From Merismopedia glauca CCAP 1448/3 (GTDB taxonomy: Bacteria; Cyanobacteriota; Cyanobacteriia; Cyanobacteriales; CCAP-1448), in NCBI RefSeq assembly GCF_003003775.1, contig NZ_PVWJ01000044.1:1-38043 (forward strand): a stretch of 38,043 nt of DNA, written 5' to 3'. Positions 33,526 to 38,043 of this stretch are shown one piece after another; positions within the stretch are counted from its first letter, which is position 1; each line of letters opens with the position of its first letter. The notes under the pieces are model-generated. The model had not been told where the DNA came from. It saw nothing but the letters and a program-made list of their open reading frames with translations, and did no database searches. The translations under genes were made by a program, and so were the position numbers.

Positions 33526-33874
33526 TACATCAATACTGACTGCAAATTTAGGCGCAATTACTCTCTCGATACTTCCTGCTTCAGCACAAGAAGTGAAAAC
33601 CACTTTGGTTTACGAGTTTCCTTCAGCTAGAGCAGTGTACTTGAATGTTTGTAATCCAGAGTATGCCCTAAGCTCAGGTGGATGTGCCAAGGTAAATCTT
33701 GTCAACCGAAAAATAGAAGGAACAGTAGGAGTTACTGAGATAGATTCTCGACATTTGTCTTCTGGATCAAGAGCTCATGCTGTTTTTGTTGTAGATACTG
33801 CAAACGGTCAAAAGTGTTACAACAACAGTATAATAGAGGGCGGTAGCACGTATCGCTTCAGTGGATGTCGTTAG
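33518..33874 (+). CDS. small secreted protein, N-terminus interrupted
   Basis: The uninterrupted frame gives 118 residues from TTG (33518): a hydrophobic segment (ICTSILTANLGAITLSILPA), a cleavage site after ASA, then a mature domain of about 95 residues with four cysteines (VCNPEY, GGCAKV, KCYNN, SGCR) that could make two disulfides. No family was recognised. In the same frame, an ATG at 33452 would supply a typical basic/polar n-region (MKLVNLTPSVFSKIEANQAL), but TAG at codon 21 interrupts it. Either the gene now starts at TTG with an uncharged n-region, the TAG is a recent mutation, or the hairpin has regulatory meaning. The location is extracytoplasmic by prediction. Confidence 0.6.
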   Translation: MICTSILTANLGAITLSILPASAQEVKTTLVYEFPSARAVYLNVCNPEYALSSGGCAKVNLVNRKIEGTVGVTEIDSRHLSSGSRAHAVFVVDTANGQKCYNNSIIEGGSTYRFSGCR

Positions 33875-33889
33875 AGCTTTAGATAAATA

Positions 33890-33966
33890 GGTGGTGATGC
33901 TCAACCATTTTCATGGAATTGTCATCATTAACGAGCCTGTAGGGGCGCAATGCATTGCGCCCCTAC
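33890..33966 (+). pseudogene. 77-bp fragment of the RAYT gene with REP palindrome
   Basis: This segment matches 34289-34365 at 74 of 77 positions. It covers the codons for VVMPNHFHG-like active-site residues and ends exactly at the last base of the palindrome GTAGGGGCGC...GCGCCCCTAC (33939-33966). It is a relic of a transposase copy or of REP copying that took up flanking gene sequence. The rest of the 33875-34064 spacer carries HIP1 sites near 33976, 34009 and 34020. Confidence 0.85.
33939..33966. repeat. 28-bp perfect REP palindrome (solo copy)
   Basis: Each half is GTAGGGGCGCAATG and its exact reverse complement. The identical 28 bp recurs inside the RAYT gene at 34338-34365. Confidence 0.9.
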
Positions 33967-34064
33967 GAACGATATGCGATCGCCCTTGTTATTCAACCGA
34001 TCAGTAGTGCGATCGCATCTTTCTAGGGAATGTTAGTTATATGCAGACTAGCAAACCCTAGTAA

Positions 34065-34634
34065 ATGAAATACAATCGAGCCAAACATCATCGTCGATCC
34101 ATTCGTCTGCCAGAATACGATTATTCTGGATCTGGCAGCTATTTTCTAACCCTCTGTACATATCAGCGTCAATGTTTATTTGGCGATGTTGTTGATGGTG
34201 CGATGCAGTTAAATGATGTAGGGGCGATCGTGTCGGAGGAATGGAAAAGATCTGCGATAGTCCGTCATAACATCGAATTAGATGCATCGGTGGTGATGCC
34301 CAATCATTTTCATGGAATTGTCATCATTAACAAGCCTGTAGGGGCGCAATGCATTGCGCCCCTACCACAATCGCCGATTCACAACCAACAAACCTATAAA
34401 TTACATAGAAAACCCCAATCTTTGGGATCGTTTGTCGCAGGGTTCAAAATGTCCGTCACCAAACGAATTAACGCTATTAGAGAAACGCCTGGTATTCCTG
34501 TTTGGCAGCGCAATTATTACGAGCATATAATTAGGCATGAAAAAGAATGGCATATTTTACGACAGTATATCGCCAATAATCCACAATCTTGGGAATTAGA
34601 CCAATTACATCCTCAAAATCCTAGCAAGTGGTAA
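34065..34634 (+). CDS. REP-associated tyrosine transposase (RAYT, Y1_Tnp family)
   Basis: RAYTs are domesticated IS200/IS605-type single-strand transposases associated with REP hairpins. The 189-residue protein has the N-terminal segment YFLTLCTYQRQCLFG, the HUH metal motif HFH (H81, H83 in VVMPNHFHGIVII) and the catalytic tyrosine region VWQRNYYEHIIR (Y151/Y152). The RAYT-type tail is EWHILRQYIANNPQSW. Residues 92-100 (VGAQCIAPL) are encoded by a 28-bp perfect palindrome that is identical to a solo copy at 33939. This suggests that a REP has inserted in frame, in the loop after the HUH motif. The gene is full-length and may be active. It heads the toxin-antitoxin island. Confidence 0.92.
   Translation: MKYNRAKHHRRSIRLPEYDYSGSGSYFLTLCTYQRQCLFGDVVDGAMQLNDVGAIVSEEWKRSAIVRHNIELDASVVMPNHFHGIVIINKPVGAQCIAPLPQSPIHNQQTYKLHRKPQSLGSFVAGFKMSVTKRINAIRETPGIPVWQRNYYEHIIRHEKEWHILRQYIANNPQSWELDQLHPQNPSKW
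34338..34365. repeat. 28-bp REP palindrome inside the RAYT coding sequence
   Basis: Perfect dyad with halves GTAGGGGCGCAATG and CATTGCGCCCCTAC. It is in frame, adds no stop, and encodes VGAQCIAPL of the transposase. Confidence 0.9.
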
Positions 34635-34683
34635 GAGCGATCGCTTTTCGCCTAATTTGGGATGTGGGGAATGCGATCGCCCT
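34635..34683. repeat. HIP1-bounded 49-bp repeat, copy a
   Basis: Starts GAGCGATCGC, contains CTAATTTGGGATG, ends ATGCGATCGCCC. It begins directly at the RAYT stop codon. Confidence 0.8.
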
Positions 34684-34701
34684 AACTTTATCAATCCAAG
34701 G

Positions 34702-34750
34702 GAGCGATCACTTTTCGTCTAATTTGAGATGATGGAGAGGCGATCGCCCA
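34702..34750. repeat. HIP1-bounded 49-bp repeat, copy b
   Basis: Starts GAGCGATCAC, contains CTAATTTGAGATGATGG, ends GGCGATCGCCC. It lies in tandem with copy a, 18 bp apart, and 33 bp before the BrnT gene. Confidence 0.8.
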
Positions 34751-34774
34751 CCAAATTCTACTGATTGAGAGTAG

Positions 34775-35257
<483 letters not shown>

Positions 35258-35258
<1 letters not shown>

Positions 35259-35306
35259 AGCGATCGCGTTTTCTCTAATTTAAGATGGTGGAGATGCGAT
35301 CGCCCC
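35258..35306. repeat. HIP1-bounded 49-bp repeat, copy c
   Basis: Starts GAGCGATCGCG, contains CTAATTTAAGATGGTGG, ends ATGCGATCGCCCC. It fills the start of the gap between BrnTA and VapBC. A further partial GAGCGATCGCTT follows at 35325. Confidence 0.8.
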
Positions 35307-35361
35307 GATCTGATCGAGACAGGGGAGCGATCGCTTGGCTCTTAACTTTGAAAAATTCTAT

Positions 35362-35760
35362 TTACCAAACAATGGGAACTAAACCTGATGCAGTTATATT
35401 TTCGTCACGGGTTAATAACTGTACTACCTCACCTTTACTTGCTAAAACTAATGCAGTTGCAGCAATTTGGCGATCGTGCATTTCATTAATATTAGATAAG
35501 TTTATTGTCAATTCTACTACCTCTTTATCGAGTGGATAAATTACCACACGAGGATCGGCTTCAACTACTAAAATTAGATCTTTTGCCGAAGGAATAGATG
35601 TTTTTCTTCTTTCAACAATCCAAACAGCTTCAGCTAATGTTGTTGCAGGTATAATTAATTCAGAATCGGGATGAGAAAGAATAGCTTTGGCATTGGCACC
35701 CAATCGGGAATTCCCTTCCAGAAACCAGATAAGAGCATGAGTATCAATAACGTACTTCAT
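35362..35760 (-). CDS. vapC: PIN-domain toxin (VapC family)
   Basis: This 132-residue PIN-domain ribonuclease, with VapC-type toxin activity, would cut tRNA or rRNA. The acidic metal site is visible: D6 in YVIDTHALIWFLEG, E44 in TLAEAVWIVE, D95 in EMHDRQIAATAL and D117 in LLTRDENI. Length is normal. It is encoded 6 bp after a small upstream gene with antitoxin features, so the two form one operon on the minus strand, convergent to BrnTA. It is cytoplasmic. Confidence 0.92.
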   Translation of the reverse strand: MKYVIDTHALIWFLEGNSRLGANAKAILSHPDSELIIPATTLAEAVWIVERRKTSIPSAKDLILVVEADPRVVIYPLDKEVVELTINLSNINEMHDRQIAATALVLASKGEVVQLLTRDENITASGLVPIVW

Positions 35761-35766
35761 AACTAC

Positions 35767-36000
35767 TTATGACCAATCCAAGCTATCTTCTTCATCTCCT
35801 TTAAATTCAGCAATTTGAAAATCTGCTTCGCTCGATTGTCGATCTTTAGAGAACATACCAAACTGCATTATTTTGCTTTTTACACTAGTTTTATCGAACT
35901 CTAAAAAAGTTACAATAACACGACTTTCTGATACATCAAATGGTAATTCACCAAGTTCGATCTTGCCGTGTTTATAAACTCCTGGAATCGATTGCAACAT
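35767..36000 (-). CDS. VapB-like antitoxin
   Basis: This 77-residue protein starts LQSIPGVYKHGKIELGELPF, a motif seen in small cyanobacterial antitoxins that precede PIN toxins (an AbrB-like or DUF2281-like beta hairpin). An acidic C-terminal tail (SSEADFQIAEFKGDEEDSLD) should wrap the toxin. It lies 6 bp upstream of the PIN gene in the same direction, so antitoxin function is likely. No search was possible to confirm the exact family. Confidence 0.78.
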   Translation of the reverse strand: MLQSIPGVYKHGKIELGELPFDVSESRVIVTFLEFDKTSVKSKIMQFGMFSKDRQSSEADFQIAEFKGDEEDSLDWS

Positions 36001-36048
36001 TAGTTTTTTTGTTAAATTGTTATTATAATTGTAAATTATAAACGCGAA

Positions 36049-36097
36049 GAGCGATCCCTTGACAGCCTAAATTGAGATGGTGGGGATGCGATCGTTC
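36049..36097. repeat. HIP1-bounded 49-bp repeat, copy d
   Basis: Starts GAGCGATCCC, contains CCTAAATTGAGATGGTGGGG, ends ATGCGATCGTTC. It is more diverged than copies a-c. Confidence 0.75.
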
Positions 36098-36118
36098 TTA
36101 TGAGTAAAGCGACGAGTA

Positions 36119-36167
36119 GTGCGATCGCGTTTTGACTAAATTTACATGGTGGAGATGCGATCGCTCA
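36119..36167. repeat. HIP1-bounded 49-bp repeat, copy e
   Basis: Starts GTGCGATCGCG, contains ACTAAATTTACATGGTGG, ends ATGCGATCGCTCA. Its left flank AGTAGTGCGATCGC also occurs at 34003-34016 in front of the RAYT gene. The rest of the 36001-36245 gap carries a small stem CCTGC/GCAGG (36200-36220) and the strong ribosome-binding site of the next ORF. Confidence 0.75.
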
Positions 36168-36245
36168 CAATTGTGAATAACTTCAATGTTGCCTCTCTTT
36201 ACCTGCTAATCTAATGCAGGATTTACTCGATAGGGAGGTACAAAA

Positions 36246-36422
36246 ATTTTACCAACTGCCGATCAAGGCATTATGTGTATTACACTATGCCAATCCTTAA
36301 CCAGTACCTTCACTCCCATCTACCTGGTTAGACTAGATGAGCGAACTGGCAATGTTTTCATTTTGGCTGGCGATAGTATAGAAATAGATATCTATCGGAA
36401 TGGTCGTTGGAGATTCTTATAA
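36246..36422 (+). CDS. DUF6888-like small protein, possible ATT start
   Basis: The open frame reads KILPTADQGIMCITLCQSLT and then the strongly conserved block IYLVRLDERTGNVFILAGDS followed by IEIDIYRNGRWRFL and stop. This matches my memory of the cyanobacterial DUF6888 family, which is regularly paired with DUF6887. The only ATG (36273) lies inside the conserved part. A very good GGGAGGT ribosome-binding site at 36233-36239 points instead to the ATT codon at 36246, 7 bp from GGAGG. No GTG, TTG or ATG is available there. The stop TAA (36420-36422) overlaps the ATG of the next gene. Function unknown; the pairing looks toxin-antitoxin-like but this is unproven. Confidence 0.68.
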   Translation: MLPTADQGIMCITLCQSLTSTFTPIYLVRLDERTGNVFILAGDSIEIDIYRNGRWRFL

Positions 36423-36634
36423 TGAAGTCTGACTTTAACACAATGACTAAGGCTGAACTAAGAGCTTATCTGGTCGCTCATCCCAACGATCAGGCGGCTT
36501 TTTATGCCTTTGTCGATCGCTTTACATCTGAAGCATCTCCTGAAACGTTTCCCATGCCTCAATCTCAGGCTGAAATGGAGGAAACGGCTCAACTAATTCA
36601 CCAAAAAGTGCAACAGATGAATATCCGTCATTAG
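36422..36634 (+). CDS. DUF6887-like small protein
   Basis: This 70-residue protein has the pattern MKSDFNTMTKAELRAYLVAH, then PNDQAAFYAFVDRFTSE and a C-terminal helix SQAEMEETAQLIHQKVQQ. This fits the DUF6887 family that accompanies DUF6888 in many cyanobacteria. I choose ATG 36422, which overlaps the upstream stop codon by one base (TAATG), instead of the upstream in-frame TTG at 36407. Stop-start overlap means coupled translation. No catalytic motif is seen and the function is unknown. The 36635-36844 spacer after it has one HIP1 site (36660) and a composite repeat. Confidence 0.75.
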   Translation: MKSDFNTMTKAELRAYLVAHPNDQAAFYAFVDRFTSEASPETFPMPQSQAEMEETAQLIHQKVQQMNIRH

Positions 36635-36782
36635 GCAATAGAGATTAGTGAACCATGAGAGCGATCGCTTGTTCTTCGGTGGGCATAAGGAAAGCTTAAT
36701 GATATGCTAGCACACTCTTCCATCGAGTATTATCCTGTATCAACCAAAGAAAACCAAAATCACAATTGAAGCAACTGGTTTT

Positions 36783-36842
36783 AACTTCTGACTTCTGTAC
36801 AGACGTAGCAGTGCTACGTCTCTACGACTGACTTCTGACTTT
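36783..36842. repeat. composite repeat: ACTTCTG heptamers split by a REP hairpin
   Basis: AACTTCTGACTTCTG is followed by the 21-bp palindrome AGACGTAGCA-G-TGCTACGTCT (36801-36821), then CTGACTTCTGACTT. The arrangement parallels 24571-24656, suggesting hairpin insertion into a pre-existing heptamer array or joint spread. Confidence 0.75.
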
Positions 36843-36844
36843 TG

Positions 36845-37894
36845 CTATATTCCTCTGAATCCAGTTTTATTTTTAATCCCTTGGTCTGTTTGCACACAAG
36901 TAAGTCGATTCCTGCTGTAAGCCACCTGATGTTGGATTCCCACCTGACTTAAAAAGATACCGATTAAAATTGCACTACCGCCAATGTACTGAGCCTGTGT
37001 AGGTACTTCGCCTAAAATCAGATAAGCTGAAAAAATGCCTGCGATCGGCGTAAATGAGCTAACCAGGGAAACGGTAGAAACTGGTAAGTACCGCAAGCCC
37101 TTGAGCCAGAAAGATTGCCCTATAACCACAATCAAGACACCATAGGCTAACATCCATTGCCATAGAAAGGGTGATAACACATCTGTAAAATGATCGCTGC
37201 CATACAAAACCAAAGCAGTCAAGAAAAAGATCGCCGTACCAAGTGCAGTCCGAACCACATTGTAAATACCTAAAGGCACATTAGAGAGAGATTTTTTCGC
37301 AATAATTGTTGAGATAGCTAAGATAATTGCACCTGTAGCCGCTAAAAGTTCACCAATCCCAATTTCAGACATTCTAATTGGGATCGTAGTTAGCTCGGTT
37401 GGTTCTAGGAAAATAGTCAGCATAACTCCTATGAAAGCAACAATTGCCCCTATTATTTCCCAAAGATTCACCCGTTCTCGCAATAGCCAAACAGACAATG
37501 CCAATACTAATGGAGGTTCTAAGCGTCCGACTAACACAACGTTATTTACCCCTGTCAATGCTAATGCTTGGAAAATTAATCCAGGTGCGATCGCCCCTGC
37601 CATAATTGCTACACTGATTAAACTAAACCACTCCATCCTGGAGAGCCTTTTGAGATTGAATAAATTCAACTGTCGTCTGTAGATGATTACCAGAACGAAC
37701 AAGGCACAGAGATTTCCCACAAACAAAACATTGCACAGTGAAATTGGATTGTGAGTGCCTATAAAATGTTGGGCACCAATTTCGGTCAGCTTGCGAGTCA
37801 CGGCACTAGAAGCACCAAAGATCGAAATTGCCACCCAAAGATAAATTTGGGGTGGAATCTTGCGGCACGAAGACAGTTTCTTTGAGTTAGCCAC
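36845..37894 (-). CDS. EamA/DMT superfamily transporter
   Basis: This 349-residue membrane protein has ten predicted helices in two EamA repeats (about 18-160 and 178-320). Internal landmarks are LVGRLEPPLVLALSVWLLRE in repeat 1 and VSLVSSFTPIAGIFSAYLIL with GEVP in repeat 2. These occupy equivalent places, as expected from the internal duplication. DMT proteins export metabolites or amino acids; the substrate cannot be told here. The C-terminal tail (TCVQTDQGIKNKTGFRGI) is polar and cytoplasmic. It is a single gene; the 149 bp to the right contain only its upstream region with no recognised element. Confidence 0.88.
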   Translation of the reverse strand: MANSKKLSSCRKIPPQIYLWVAISIFGASSAVTRKLTEIGAQHFIGTHNPISLCNVLFVGNLCALFVLVIIYRRQLNLFNLKRLSRMEWFSLISVAIMAGAIAPGLIFQALALTGVNNVVLVGRLEPPLVLALSVWLLRERVNLWEIIGAIVAFIGVMLTIFLEPTELTTIPIRMSEIGIGELLAATGAIILAISTIIAKKSLSNVPLGIYNVVRTALGTAIFFLTALVLYGSDHFTDVLSPFLWQWMLAYGVLIVVIGQSFWLKGLRYLPVSTVSLVSSFTPIAGIFSAYLILGEVPTQAQYIGGSAILIGIFLSQVGIQHQVAYSRNRLTCVQTDQGIKNKTGFRGI

Positions 37895-38043
37895 ACTTTT
37901 AGTTATATAGAAACAGGAACGCGCTTTAGAAAAGAGGTTTTAGGTGGACAACTTCATGAAACTTGTAACAGATGAAAATGCGTTGAGAGACAGTTGAGAA
38001 TCGACTGAAAAGTCAGGAATATTAATTTAACGTAAGTTGCTAG

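Overview
This window is chromosomal DNA of a cyanobacterium. Marker genes include the bilin reductase gene pcyA, the ARC6-type division gene zipN/ftn2, xisH/xisI, a PATAN-domain response regulator and DUF3727 and DUF1823 proteins. The octamer GCGATCGC (HIP1) is scattered throughout, and there are many tandem heptanucleotide repeats, each locus with its own unit. The species cannot be named from this stretch. No rRNA, tRNA or CRISPR array was seen.

Layout. 0-2.7 kb: envelope and housekeeping genes on the minus strand (DUF3727 protein, mltG, yqeG). 2.9-5.0 kb: accessory DNA with a Uma2 nuclease-fold gene, a 500-bp spacer full of palindromes, and an ATP-grasp gene that has the full anatomy of an integron gene cassette (attC at its 3' end, matching GTTAGAC core at its 5' end). 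5.0-8.8 kb: PfkB sugar kinase, pcyA, and a membrane-fusion protein with an unusually regular expanded coiled-coil hairpin. 8.9-15.6 kb: zipN, bioF, a PIG-V-like mannosyltransferase, an ABM-fold protein, and a DUF1823-exoD pair. 15.8-26.0 kb: a lipoprotein-type HtrA protease, then a complete chemosensory operon on the minus strand, read from 25960 down to 16945: PATAN-REC, CheY, CheW, MCP, CheA-REC, four-helix-bundle protein, CheW. The order resembles the cyanobacterial pixGHIJL/pil clusters that control type IV pilus motility. 26.1-28.5 kb: phosphoglucomutase/phosphomannomutase, LapA-like protein, FMN reductase. 28.8-33.3 kb: xisH-xisI beside a broken secreted-protein gene, then uvrA. 33.4-36.7 kb: a mobile/defence-like island with a secreted protein, a REP-associated transposase (RAYT), BrnT-BrnA, VapB-VapC and a DUF6888-DUF6887 pair. 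The window ends with a DMT exporter.

Three places deserve most attention. First, the ATP-grasp cassette at 4024-5022, whose start core and attC R'' box are exact complements although no integrase is in view. Second, the 33.9-36.2 kb island, where at least five copies of a roughly 49-bp repeat bounded by HIP1 sites occupy every spacer between the transposase, the two toxin-antitoxin pairs and the DUF6888-DUF6887 pair. Third, the RAYT gene, which carries a perfect 28-bp REP palindrome inside its own reading frame and has a 77-bp partial copy of itself, palindrome included, 400 bp upstream. Two neighbouring secreted-protein genes are interrupted in their signal peptides, one by a nine-G tract and one by an in-frame TAG inside a palindrome.
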